Positions 1-5,830 of a stretch of 6,042 nucleotides of DNA are shown here, piece after piece. Within the stretch, counting starts at the first letter, position 1. Every line of letters starts with the position of its first letter. The stretch is from Litoreibacter sp. (GTDB lineage: Bacteria > Pseudomonadota > Alphaproteobacteria > Rhodobacterales > Rhodobacteraceae). Under the pieces are notes generated by a model, which searched no databases, had not been told where the DNA came from, and was given only the letters and a program-made list of their open reading frames with translations. Location: contig JABDPP010000396.1 of the NCBI GenBank assembly GCA_013042765.1, positions 1-6,042 on the forward strand. The letters run 5' to 3'. The translations under genes and the position numbers were made by a program.

Positions 1-389
1 CCTGTCAGAAGCGGTGCAATGACCTTTTGGCCGGCAGCCTCCAGTGAATGGGCATCGGCAATCGCGGCCACCAGCCCGTTTGCGCCTTCGACGGCCATGT
101 ACTGATCGGTTGGCAGGTCGTCGGACAGGTAGGCGTGGGTGGTGATGACGCCCAGACGCGCGCAGGCCTCCAGCAACTCGCGTCCAGCCTCGTCGCGCCC
201 GATCGCGCTCAGCACCGCCGGTGTCATCTCGTAGGCCTTGAGCGCCATGGCAATGTTCAACGCAACCCCGCCCGGCAGGCGCGAAATGCGCCCCGGCACA
301 TCGGATCCCACATGCATATGGGAACTGGTCCGCCCGATGATGTCCCACAGAACGGAGCCGATGCACAGGATATCGGGAACAGGGCTCAT
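1..389 (-). CDS. PfkB-family sugar/nucleoside kinase, N-terminal part (possible pseudouridine kinase)
   Basis: This is a partial gene: 129 complete codons from the ATG at 389, running off the left edge. PfkB (ribokinase-like) kinases transfer phosphate from ATP to a sugar or nucleoside hydroxyl. Visible family marks are the first beta strand ending in [11 protein letters not shown] (about residues 10-20), a [12 protein letters not shown] segment that matches the PfkB glycine-rich substrate-binding signature with its Asn, and a following [12 protein letters not shown] stretch, the usual G-D-x-x-G element. The catalytic C-terminal GAGD motif lies outside the window. The start at 389 puts the first strand at the usual distance from the N-terminus; no strong Shine-Dalgarno is seen. 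From memory, kinases of this type in Rhodobacteraceae are often annotated beside pseudouridine-phosphate glycosidase, which suggests PsuK, but the defining neighbour is not visible. Family assignment is firm; the substrate is inference. Confidence 0.85.
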   Translation of the reverse strand, partial: MSPVPDILCIGSVLWDIIGRTSSHMHVGSDVPGRISRLPGGVALNIAMALKAYEMTPAVLSAIGRDEAGRELLEACARLGVITTHAYLSDDLPTDQYMAVEGANGLVAAIADAHSLEAAGQKVIAPLLT

Positions 390-610
390 GGGGCATTCAT
401 GTCGCCAGAACCCCACGCTGGCAAGGGTGTGCGGACATGATCGGCGATTTTTCCACAACCAAGCCTTGCGGGGCCGGGCGGGTTGCGGTAAGGAGCGCGC
501 ACTTCACAGGCGGGGTCGGGCTGATCCGGGGAGAAATCCCGTTTCATGTCCACCGGTTGAGCACCAGCTCTATTGCCCCGCCGAGGCATAAACCGGAAAG
601 GAAAAAAGAC
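390..610. promoter_or_regulatory. Divergent intergenic region with a weak candidate rpsB promoter
   Basis: These 221 bases separate the minus-strand kinase from rpsB and must hold both start regions unless a promoter lies inside a gene. On the plus strand a possible promoter is TTGCGG at 466-471, 17 bases, then TAAGGA at 489-494. The -10 is poor, so this is only a suggestion; it would give a leader of roughly 110 bases. A short hairpin (CGGG at 527-530 with CCCG at 538-541) lies in that leader. I see no structure resembling the gammaproteobacterial S2 autoregulatory leader. No convincing minus-strand promoter for the kinase was found. The long in-frame extension upstream of rpsB (from 437) is not treated as coding. 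Confidence 0.3.
598..602 (+). promoter_or_regulatory. Ribosome binding site of rpsB
   Basis: AAGGA sits eight bases before the ATG at 611. It decides the rpsB start in favour of 611 over the in-frame ATG at 437, which would add 58 residues foreign to the S2 family. Confidence 0.8.
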
Positions 611-1432
611 ATGGCGCTGCCTGATTTTTCACTGCGTCAGCTTCTGGAAGCTGGCGTTCACTTTGGTCACCAAACCCAACGTTGGAACCCCCGTATGGAG
701 CCGTATATCTACGGATCCAAGAACGGTATCCACATCATGGACCTCACGCAGACCGTGCCGATGCTCGATCAGGCGCTGCAGGTCGTGCGCGACACTACCG
801 CTAAGGGCGGCCGGATCCTGTTTGTCGGCACCAAGCGTCAGGCACAGCGCCCGATTGCTGAAGCTGCTGAGAAATCCGCACAGTATTTCATGAACCACCG
901 CTGGCTCGGTGGCACGCTGACCAACTGGAAAACCGTTTCGAACTCGATCAACCGTCTCAAGCAGATCGACGAAGCCATGGAAACCGGAGCCGAGGGCCTC
1001 ACCAAGAAAGAGCGCCTGGGCATGGAGCGTGACCAGACCAAACTGCAGGCCTCGCTCGGCGGGATCCGCGAAATGGGCGGCACCCCGGATCTTATCTTCG
1101 TCATCGATGTCAACAAGGAAGACCTTGCGATTGCCGAAGCCAACAAGCTGGGTATCCCGGTTGTAGCGGTCGTCGACACCAACTGCGCGCCCGATGGCGT
1201 AGACTACATCATCCCCGGCAATGACGACGCAGCCCGCGCGATCGCGCTTTACTGCGATCTGGTTGCCCGCGCTGCTCTCGACGGCATGTCCGCCCAGATG
1301 GGTGCGGCTGGCGTTGATCTTGGCGAGATGGTTGAGGCTCCGGTGGAAGAAGCCGTTGCCGAAGAAGCGGCAGCTGAAGCACCTGCTGAAGCTCCTGCGG
1401 AAGCCGCGACCGAGGAAAAAGCAGAGGGCTGA
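611..1432 (+). CDS. rpsB: 30S ribosomal protein S2
   Basis: This encodes S2, a late-assembling small-subunit protein that binds 16S rRNA on the solvent side and helps recruit S1. The product is 273 aa. The N-terminus has the first S2 signature ([11 protein letters not shown], residues 11-21), followed by [24 protein letters not shown] lies near 95-106. The second S2 signature spans residues 159-183 (from [11 protein letters not shown] to GIP). The family body ends near residue 240. A tail of about 35 residues follows, almost wholly Ala, Glu and Pro (repeated APAE units), as seen in many alphaproteobacterial S2 proteins; it is probably disordered. The start is fixed by the Shine-Dalgarno at 598-602 and the family N-terminus. 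It is the first gene of the rpsB-tsf pair, 87 bases ahead of tsf. Identification is certain. Confidence 0.98.
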   Translation: MALPDFSLRQLLEAGVHFGHQTQRWNPRMEPYIYGSKNGIHIMDLTQTVPMLDQALQVVRDTTAKGGRILFVGTKRQAQRPIAEAAEKSAQYFMNHRWLGGTLTNWKTVSNSINRLKQIDEAMETGAEGLTKKERLGMERDQTKLQASLGGIREMGGTPDLIFVIDVNKEDLAIAEANKLGIPVVAVVDTNCAPDGVDYIIPGNDDAARAIALYCDLVARAALDGMSAQMGAAGVDLGEMVEAPVEEAVAEEAAAEAPAEAPAEAATEEKAEG

Positions 1433-1460
1433 GCGCCCGCCGCTTGATGCAAAACTGTTA

Positions 1461-1490
1461 CCGGGGGCTGGTTTCACAGCCTTCGGGCTC
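1461..1490 (+). promoter_or_regulatory. Two mutually exclusive hairpins between rpsB and tsf
   Basis: The 87-base spacer between the S2 stop and the EF-Ts start contains GGCTG (1466-1470), which can pair with CAGCC (1477-1481). The same CAGCC run provides AGCC (1478-1481), which can pair with GGCT (1486-1489) around a UUCG loop, giving the very stable C(UUCG)G tetraloop. The two structures share 1478-1481, so only one can form at a time. No T-run follows, so neither is a classical terminator. They could stabilise processed mRNA, or set the S2 to EF-Ts ratio by partial termination or processing. The pairing is visible in the sequence; the role is inference. Confidence 0.4.
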
Positions 1491-1505
1491 ACTCAATGAT
1501 TTTAC

Positions 1506-1510
1506 AGGAG
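1506..1510 (+). promoter_or_regulatory. Ribosome binding site of tsf
   Basis: AGGAG lies nine bases before the ATG at 1520. It rules out the in-frame ATG at 1496, which lies upstream of this site; the ATG at 1515 is out of frame. Confidence 0.8.
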
Positions 1511-1519
1511 ATCCATGAG

Positions 1520-2398
1520 ATGGCGATTACCGCTGCAATGGTGAAAGAACTGCGTGACAGCACAGGCGCAGGCATGATGGACGCGAAAAAAGCGCTGACC
1601 GAGAACGCCGGCGACATGGAAGCCGCCGTCGACTGGCTGCGTACCAAGGGTCTTGCGAAAGCCGCCAAGAAATCTGGCCGGACCGCAGCCGAGGGCCTCG
1701 TGGCCGTGAAGGTTGAAGGTGGTCAGGGTGTTGCCGTCGAGGTCAACTCCGAGACCGACTTCGTTGCGAAAAACGCTGAATTCCAGGAAATGGTGTCCGA
1801 TATCGCATCCGCTGCGATGGGTGTTGATGACGTCGAAGCTCTGGGCGGTGTGACTGTCGGCAGCGGCAAACCCGTCAGCGAAATGATCACAGACAAGATC
1901 GCCACGATCGGCGAGAACATGTCCCTGCGCCGCATGGCGAAACTGTCGGGCGACAGCGTGGTGTCCTATGTGCACAACGCGGCAACCGACGGCATGGGCA
2001 AGATCGGCGTGCTGGTCGCTCTGTCCGGCGACAATGAAGCCTTCGGCAAGCAGGTTGCGATGCATGTCGCCGCTGTGAACCCGGCATCCCTCAGCGCGGA
2101 CGATCTGGATCCGGAGCTGGTTGAGCGCGAGAAATCCGTTCTGACCGAGCAGGCGCGTGAAAGCGGTAAGCCGGAGCAGGTTATCGAGAAGATGATCGAA
2201 GGCCGGATGAAGAAGTTCCTCGGCGAAGTGACCCTGCTGGGTCAGTCCTTTGTCGTGAACCCCGACCTGACCGTGGGAGCCGCTGCCAAGGAAGCTGGCG
2301 TCGAGATCCTCGGTTTCACCCGCCTTGAAGTGGGCGAGGGGATCGAGAAGAAGGAAGAGAACTTCGCAGAGGAAGTCGCCGCCCAGCTCGGCAACTGA
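1520..2398 (+). CDS. tsf: Translation elongation factor Ts
   Basis: EF-Ts is the cytoplasmic nucleotide exchange factor that drives GDP off EF-Tu so that EF-Tu can reload with GTP. The product is 292 aa, normal for the long bacterial form. The N-terminal UBA-like domain begins [20 protein letters not shown] and contains EF-Ts signature 1 (residues 11-26). Signature 2, [11 protein letters not shown], occupies residues 74-84; its TDFV element is the part known to wedge into EF-Tu. The two core subdomains follow, with the usual MHVAAVNP stretch and a C-terminal module ([11 protein letters not shown]). The start at 1520 matches the family N-terminus and has a good Shine-Dalgarno. It is the second and last gene of the operon, since a strong terminator begins 24 bases after the stop. 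Unlike some bacteria, pyrH does not follow. Confidence 0.98.
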   Translation: MAITAAMVKELRDSTGAGMMDAKKALTENAGDMEAAVDWLRTKGLAKAAKKSGRTAAEGLVAVKVEGGQGVAVEVNSETDFVAKNAEFQEMVSDIASAAMGVDDVEALGGVTVGSGKPVSEMITDKIATIGENMSLRRMAKLSGDSVVSYVHNAATDGMGKIGVLVALSGDNEAFGKQVAMHVAAVNPASLSADDLDPELVEREKSVLTEQARESGKPEQVIEKMIEGRMKKFLGEVTLLGQSFVVNPDLTVGAAAKEAGVEILGFTRLEVGEGIEKKEENFAEEVAAQLGN

Positions 2399-2422
2399 TC
2401 TTAAGCGATCTTTTGAACTGAA

Positions 2423-2460
2423 AAAGCGGTGCGCTGAGAAATCAGCGCACCGCTTTCTTT
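2423..2460 (+). terminator. Rho-independent terminator of the rpsB-tsf operon
   Basis: There is a perfect 15-bp stem, 2423-2437 with 2442-2456, closed by a GAAA loop (2438-2441). It is rich in G and C and followed by CTTTCTTTATT. It lies 24 bases after the tsf stop, which places the end of the operon here. Confidence 0.95.
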
Positions 2461-2674
2461 ATTCCGCACCCATGCTGGGGATGATGGGCAAGCTGAAATA
2501 AAAACCACCCCGAATGCCGACTATAAGCATCCCAGGGCGGTATTCCGGTAAACCGGGCCACTGGTGTTGCCTTGTAATTGCAAGGGGTTCGACCAGCAGT
2601 TGAAGTCCCATGGCATTAAAGCCACCACTCACGGAACGCGTTTAGAATGCCCATAATCGGCTTTGAGCAAAAGT
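2461..2674 (+). other. Gene-free convergent spacer with clustered inverted repeats (candidate small RNA)
   Basis: No credible protein gene lies here. Several short stems can form on the plus strand. CTGGGGATG (2475-2483) can pair with CATCCCAG (2528-2535) with one bulged G. As an alternative, CCAG (2532-2535) can pair with CTGG (2561-2564), enclosing CCGGT-AA-ACCGG (2545-2556). CCTTGT-AATT-GCAAGG spans 2570-2585 with one G-T wobble, and TGGC/GCCA spans 2611-2624. The stretch ends at the U-tailed hairpin at 2675. That layout fits a small RNA, but I found no convincing promoter. It could equally be untranslated spacer between two convergent units. Confidence 0.25.
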
Positions 2675-2696
2675 AAGGTATTCCATACCTTTTTTT
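2675..2696 (+). terminator. Second intrinsic terminator, possibly bidirectional
   Basis: AAGGTAT (2675-2681) pairs perfectly with ATACCTT (2685-2691) around a TCC loop, and seven Ts run from 2690 to 2696. In the plus direction this is a standard terminator, yet it lies about 215 bases beyond the tsf terminator with no gene between. Read on the minus strand, the same stem is followed by ACTTTTG, so it may also stop transcripts arriving from the luxR-type gene, whose stop is at 2804. A backup or shared terminator between convergent units is the simplest reading. Confidence 0.7.
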
Positions 2697-2705
2697 CACA
2701 CTAAT

Positions 2706-2723
2706 GAATTCGCCGCGGAATTC
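2706..2723. repeat. Short repeat of a GAATTC palindrome
   Basis: GAATTC occurs twice, at 2706-2711 and 2718-2723, separated by GCCGCG. Each copy is its own reverse complement, so the pair is both a direct and an inverted repeat with 12-base spacing. It lies in the tail between the terminator and the luxR-type stop. No function is evident, and it may be chance. Confidence 0.3.
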
Positions 2724-2774
2724 GGGGCATTGGGGCAGGGCTCCGGGGGGCGTACAGACCTGCTGAAATTGAGG

Positions 2775-2794
2775 AAACTCCGGGCGGGCCCGGA
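2775..2794 (-). terminator. Possible weak terminator after the luxR-type gene
   Basis: The self-complementary TCCGGGC-GG-GCCCGGA (2779-2794) lies ten bases beyond the luxR-type stop and could form a GC-rich hairpin. On the minus strand only three Ts follow, so intrinsic termination would be inefficient. The hairpin at 2675-2691 may finish the job. Confidence 0.4.
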
Positions 2795-2803
2795 CTGCGG
2801 GCT

Positions 2804-3559
2804 TTAGCGTTCGATCAGGAAGAACTGGTTTTGCGACGAGGCCTTGAGGATGGCGTGGGCGGTCGTCTCCACATCCAGCGCTTCGCGGGCCAGACGCAGG
2901 TGTTTTTCCACGGTGGCCGGGTTCAGCCCCATGATCGTGGCTGTGTCCTGAATGGTCTTGCCGTCGGCCACCCATTCCAGGACTTCGCGCTGGCGGGAGG
3001 TGAGTTTCCGGCGTTGCCCGGTCGTGTGAGGCAGCTGCGTGACCTTCAGGTGCAGGATCTTGTTAGCCAGCTCGATATCGTCGCCATTTTCGGCCCAGAT
3101 CTCTTCGACATCCTGTTGGGTCATGCCGCGTTCTGCGGTCAGGCCAATCGCACCCTTTGCGCGCATCGAGACGTCGTGAAAGCTGATGGTGTATCCAGCT
3201 GTCACACCCATTTTCGCATTCAAAGCAAGGGCTTCCATGATCTCGGGGCCGGCTTTTCCGGACTGGATCAGCTCATGGATCATCATCCAGCTACAGGCGC
3301 CAACGTTTTCCGCAGCCCAGGCCACCATCGGGCCCTTGAAGTACATGCCTTCGCCGATGAAGATATCGACATATTCGGGGTCGTGATTGGTCAGGATCAG
3401 CGCGTCCTGAAGGTCTCCCAGCGTGGTTCCGGTCCGAAACCTCGTGTAGCCATAGATCAGCCGATCAAACCCGTAGGTCGCCATCTTCTCGGTATGAAGA
3501 TTCCAGGCGTCCTCCATCGAGTTCGTCGCCAGAATGGCTGTCAGATGTTCTTGAATCAT
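2804..3559 (-). CDS. LuxR-type regulator with autoinducer-binding domain (solo, non-canonical ligand pocket)
   Basis: The 251-aa product has the two-domain LuxR layout: an N-terminal autoinducer-binding domain (about residues 15-165) and a C-terminal GerE helix-turn-helix (about 185-251; [17 protein letters not shown], then [18 protein letters not shown]). Such proteins are cytoplasmic transcription factors that usually bind acyl-homoserine lactones. By-eye alignment to TraR keeps Pro77, Trp91 and Gly122 (TraR P71, W85, G113) but shows Tyr63 for W57, Phe67 for Y61 and Gly76 for D70. The Asp that holds the acyl amide is therefore absent, which suggests a different ligand or none. No luxI-type synthase is in the window. 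The start codon overlaps the aroQ stop (ATGA) and has no Shine-Dalgarno of its own, so translational coupling is likely. Family is secure; ligand and targets are unknown. Confidence 0.92.
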   Translation of the reverse strand: MIQEHLTAILATNSMEDAWNLHTEKMATYGFDRLIYGYTRFRTGTTLGDLQDALILTNHDPEYVDIFIGEGMYFKGPMVAWAAENVGACSWMMIHELIQSGKAGPEIMEALALNAKMGVTAGYTISFHDVSMRAKGAIGLTAERGMTQQDVEEIWAENGDDIELANKILHLKVTQLPHTTGQRRKLTSRQREVLEWVADGKTIQDTATIMGLNPATVEKHLRLAREALDVETTAHAILKASSQNQFFLIER

Positions 3560-3999
3560 GACGCGACACCGATATGGCGCGCGGCGGCATCGAGCGCGAG
3601 CGTATAGCCCTGGGCGCCAAAGCCGCAGATCTGGCCCAAGGCCACGGGCGCAATGAAGGACTTGTGACGGAATTCTTCACGGGCATGGATGTTGGAAAGA
3701 TGCAGTTCGATCACGGGCAGCTCAACCGAAGCAATCGCGTCCATGAGCGCAATGGAGCTGTGCGTATAGGCGCCCGCGTTCAGAATGATAGCCGCGTGCG
3801 TTCCCTTGGCCGCGTGGATCGCGTCAACCAGTTCGCCCTCGTGGTTGGATTGCAAGAATTCGACATTCACGCCGATATCCTGGCTGTGAGAGCGGCACAT
3901 CGTTTCAATATCGGACAAGGTTACAGCGCCGTAAACCTCAGGTTGACGACTGCCGAGCAAGTTCAGATTGGGTCCGTTCAAAATCAGAATTGAGTGCAT
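3556..3999 (-). CDS. aroQ: Type II 3-dehydroquinate dehydratase
   Basis: This enzyme converts 3-dehydroquinate to 3-dehydroshikimate in the shikimate pathway, or works in quinate breakdown. The 147-aa product is the normal size for the dodecameric type II enzyme. Essential residues are all present: Asn11 in [12 protein letters not shown], Arg18 and the catalytic Tyr23 in SRQPEVYG, Asn74 and His80 in [10 protein letters not shown], Glu98 and His100 in ELHLSN, Arg107 and Arg111. These correspond to the mycobacterial enzyme with a one-residue offset. The start at 3999 gives the family N-terminus directly, although no good Shine-Dalgarno precedes it. It is the first gene of a two-gene minus-strand unit, and its TGA overlaps the start of the LuxR-type gene. 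The upstream region carries several repeats. Identification is certain. Confidence 0.97.
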   Translation of the reverse strand: MHSILILNGPNLNLLGSRQPEVYGAVTLSDIETMCRSHSQDIGVNVEFLQSNHEGELVDAIHAAKGTHAAIILNAGAYTHSSIALMDAIASVELPVIELHLSNIHAREEFRHKSFIAPVALGQICGFGAQGYTLALDAAARHIGVAS

Positions 4000-4010
4000 T
4001 CAGATACGCT

Positions 4011-4026
4011 TTAACTTTTTTTCAAC
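4011..4026. promoter_or_regulatory. CtrA-like site just upstream of aroQ
   Basis: TTAA (4011-4014), seven bases, then TCAAC (4022-4026) is one mismatch from the alphaproteobacterial CtrA consensus TTAA-N7-TTAAC. It lies 12 bases before the aroQ start, where a bound protein could block expression. The sequence between is a run of T, so the match may be a by-product of AT richness. Confidence 0.2.
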
Positions 4027-4032
4027 GCTATT

Positions 4033-4063
4033 GTTCACACAGCGTGAAGTCGAGAGTTCACAC
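4033..4063. repeat. Direct repeat of GTTCACAC upstream of aroQ
   Basis: GTTCACAC occurs at 4033-4040 and again at 4056-4063, offset 23 bases, close to two helical turns. The first copy also belongs to an inverted repeat, TTCAC (4034-4038) with GTGAA (4044-4048). Repeats on one face of the helix 34-64 bases before aroQ suggest binding sites for a regulator, perhaps the LuxR-type protein itself, but that link is inference. Confidence 0.4.
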
Positions 4064-4067
4064 CAGA

Positions 4068-4100
4068 TTTACGGCATTTCTGTGGCAAAATAACCGTAAA
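4068..4100. repeat. Inverted repeat TTTACGG-N19-CCGTAAA upstream of aroQ
   Basis: TTTACGG (4068-4074) and CCGTAAA (4094-4100) are perfect 7-bp inverted arms whose centres are 26 bases apart. Just beyond lies the 8-bp palindrome TAACGTTA (4107-4114). Together with the direct repeats at 4033-4063 this makes a dense cluster of symmetric elements. I could not place a convincing -35/-10 pair on either strand. Operator function is plausible, not shown. Confidence 0.35.
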
Positions 4101-4199
4101 GTGACGTAACGTTAAGTTGGGGGAGCCGCAACCCACGTTCCGCCTGCGCGCGAAATTGTGATGTCGCTTGGCTGACAGAGGCGGGTTTCAGCGAAGTGA

Positions 4200-4553
4200 A
4201 TGTCTAAGGCTAGCATCAAATTTCTCAATTGCGGTCTGCAAGGTATTGATCATAAATGGGAAAAGTTGTCTAGGTTTGATCGAGAAGCAGTGGGAAAGAC
4301 GTGCTTTCGACTAAACGCGTCCCGAATTCACCATACGGGATACACGCATTCAAAGTTACATAATACTGATTATAAGCATAAAGGAATTTTGCGGATACAG
4401 GCCGATTCAATTCTAAACACGTGGTACGAACCGGTGCCCTATCGGCCTTTTTATCGGCCAGAACTTTTCACAGTTCGCAGTTTGAAGAGCTCTTTTCGGG
4501 ATAAGTTTTTTGAAACCATCTTGTGCGATCAAGATCTCTCACGCAGTTTCTGA
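4200..4553 (+). CDS. Unrecognised 117-aa open frame in an AT-rich island
   Basis: I do not recognise this protein. It is basic, with many Lys, Arg, His, Phe and Tyr and little Ala or Gly, and has no signal peptide or membrane segment. A short repeat, TATCGGCC at 4440-4447 and 4452-4459, encodes the YRPFYRP stretch. The island 4201-4560 is about 42% GC by hand count, and the frame's third positions are about 44% G/C, so it lacks the bias of its neighbours and uses codons rare in GC-rich genomes (TTA, CTA, ATA, AGG). An in-frame TGA precedes the ATG directly, and no good ribosome site is seen. At this composition 117 stop-free codons are unlikely in a given frame (roughly 0.94 to the 117th power). 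It may be a transferred small gene, a decayed remnant, or a chance frame. Confidence 0.3.
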   Translation: MSKASIKFLNCGLQGIDHKWEKLSRFDREAVGKTCFRLNASRIHHTGYTHSKLHNTDYKHKGILRIQADSILNTWYEPVPYRPFYRPELFTVRSLKSSFRDKFFETILCDQDLSRSF

Positions 4554-4824
4554 TGGATTTGAACGATGCCAAGCGCAACCTCGCGTCCTATTCCTGACCG
4601 CCCGGAGCTATCAGCGCTGCTTTTGAGTTCTGCGCCGTTCAGGTGGCTGCGGCGGGTTGTCCACAAGACGCCCCTTGCCCGGCCGTTTGCGCGTCTTTCA
4701 GGGCTCCTGCGGCGATCTGATCAGACAAGATTACGGTTTCAGCCCAATAACTTGCGCCATGATGCTCGGCAAATCCGTGCCAGCAGACTAGCTGCGAACC
4801 GAGCGCGTAGGGTGCGCGGGCGCC
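4554..4824. other. Gene-poor GC-rich spacer after the AT-rich island
   Basis: No gene is recognised here. A plus-strand frame from 4566 to 4844 would give 92 aa, very rich in Arg, ending inside the pirin gene on the other strand. It has no clear ribosome site and no familiar motif, so I do not call it a gene. A 10-bp palindrome, TCTGATCAGA, lies at 4716-4725. No U-tailed terminator for the pirin transcript was found. Confidence 0.4.
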
Positions 4825-5784
4825 TTAGTGGCCGCCCGACATGATCGCCTTTTCGGGAAGCGGGGTGAATTCATCCATGTCGTCCGGCGGCAGCTGGAAA
4901 CGGCCATGTTCCCAATCGCCTTCAGCCCACGCCTCTTTCGCGGCTTCGATCTTGTCGCGCGAAGAGGAGACAAAATTCCACCAGATATAGCGCGGCCCGT
5001 TCAGTGTCTCGCCGCCCAGAAGCATCAGCCGCGCGCCGGCTGGTCCAGCCGTCACGGTAATTTCGTCGCCGGGGCGGAAGACCATCATCTGGCCGGCTTC
5101 AAACCGGTCGCCGGAGATCTCGACCGAGCCTTGCGTGATATAGATCCCGCGGTCCTCGTGATTGTCGGGCATCGGCAGGCGCGCGCCGGCTTCGAGCACC
5201 GCATCAGCGTAGAACATCTCGGTGAAGGTCTTGGTGGGCGCGCGTTCACCCCACGCGTTGCCGAGGATCAGGCGCACTTCTTTGCCCTCCCCTTCGAGGA
5301 AGGGAAGCGCGGCCTCGTCGTGATGCTCAAAGCCCGCGTCCGTGTCCTCGTCCTTCTCCGGCAGCGCGACCCATGTCTGAATCCCGAATAGGCTGCTCGG
5401 GCCTTTGCGGGTCTGCGCGCTGGTGCGCTCGGAATGGGTGACGCCATTGCCCGCGATCATCCAGTTCACTTCACCCGGATAGATCATCTGGTTGGTGCCC
5501 AAGCTGTCGCGGTGCTGGAACTCGCCCTGATAGAGATAGGTCACCGTGGCCAGCCCGATATGGGGGTGCGGGCGCACGTCGATGCCCTGCTCTGTGATGA
5601 ACTCCGCCGGACCCATCTGGTCGAAAAACACAAAGGGACCGACCATCTGCCGCTTGGGTGATGGCAGCGCGCGGCGCACCTCGAACCCGCCGAGGTCACG
5701 TGCGCGCGGCACGATCATCGTCTCGATCGCATCCAGCGAGCCAGCGTCGGGGCATTGCGGCTCTATCGTCGGGTTCCAGCTCAT
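4825..5784 (-). CDS. Pirin family protein (bicupin)
   Basis: Pirins are iron-binding double-cupin proteins; some bacterial members oxidise the flavonol quercetin, others bind metabolic enzymes, so the substrate cannot be told from sequence. The product is 319 aa. The N-terminal cupin holds the metal ligands His73 and His75 in RPHPHIGLATVTYLYQGEF and His117 and Glu119 in NGVTHSER, which match the His-His-His-Glu set of human pirin. The LFGIQTWVALP stretch (132-142) is typical. The C-terminal pirin domain runs from about 185 to 290 and includes PRYIWWNFVSSS. The start at 5784 has AGGAG six bases upstream and is preferred over an in-frame ATG at 5910 that lies within the preceding gene. It follows the hydrolase gene by 46 bases on the same strand, probably as one operon. 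Confidence 0.93.
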   Translation of the reverse strand: MSWNPTIEPQCPDAGSLDAIETMIVPRARDLGGFEVRRALPSPKRQMVGPFVFFDQMGPAEFITEQGIDVRPHPHIGLATVTYLYQGEFQHRDSLGTNQMIYPGEVNWMIAGNGVTHSERTSAQTRKGPSSLFGIQTWVALPEKDEDTDAGFEHHDEAALPFLEGEGKEVRLILGNAWGERAPTKTFTEMFYADAVLEAGARLPMPDNHEDRGIYITQGSVEISGDRFEAGQMMVFRPGDEITVTAGPAGARLMLLGGETLNGPRYIWWNFVSSSRDKIEAAKEAWAEGDWEHGRFQLPPDDMDEFTPLPEKAIMSGGH

Positions 5785-5790
5785 CGTTCT

Positions 5791-5795
5791 CTCCT
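5791..5795 (-). promoter_or_regulatory. Ribosome binding site of the pirin gene
   Basis: AGGAG on the minus strand sits six bases before the ATG at 5784. It settles the start against the longer in-frame extension to 5910. Confidence 0.8.
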
Positions 5796-5830
5796 GTTTT
5801 CTGGTCCCGAGGGACAGGGTTTCGGGTGGT

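Noticed and set aside
437..610. N-terminal extension of rpsB from an ATG at 437
   Set aside because: The 58 added residues do not resemble S2, and a good Shine-Dalgarno plus the family N-terminus place the start at 611.
629..1492. Long minus-strand open frame of 287 codons opposite rpsB
   Set aside because: It is the reverse-strand shadow of a strongly biased, certain gene and has no recognisable domain.
1502..2065. Minus-strand open frame of 187 codons opposite tsf
   Set aside because: It is rich in His, Gly and Phe in the manner of antisense shadows, and tsf on the other strand is certain.
2831..3607. Plus-strand open frame of 258 codons opposite the LuxR-type gene
   Set aside because: The opposite strand encodes a complete two-domain LuxR protein, and this frame shows no family features.
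4659..4667. TTGTCCACA, one mismatch from a DnaA box
   Set aside because: It is a single imperfect copy with no AT-rich unwinding element or clustered boxes, so there is no case for an origin.
4716..4725. 10-bp palindrome TCTGATCAGA
   Set aside because: It stands alone, far from any start codon; a palindrome this short is likely chance.
4566..4844. Plus-strand 92-codon Arg-rich open frame
   Set aside because: It has no ribosome site or motif and extends into the pirin gene on the other strand; it looks like a GC-rich chance frame.
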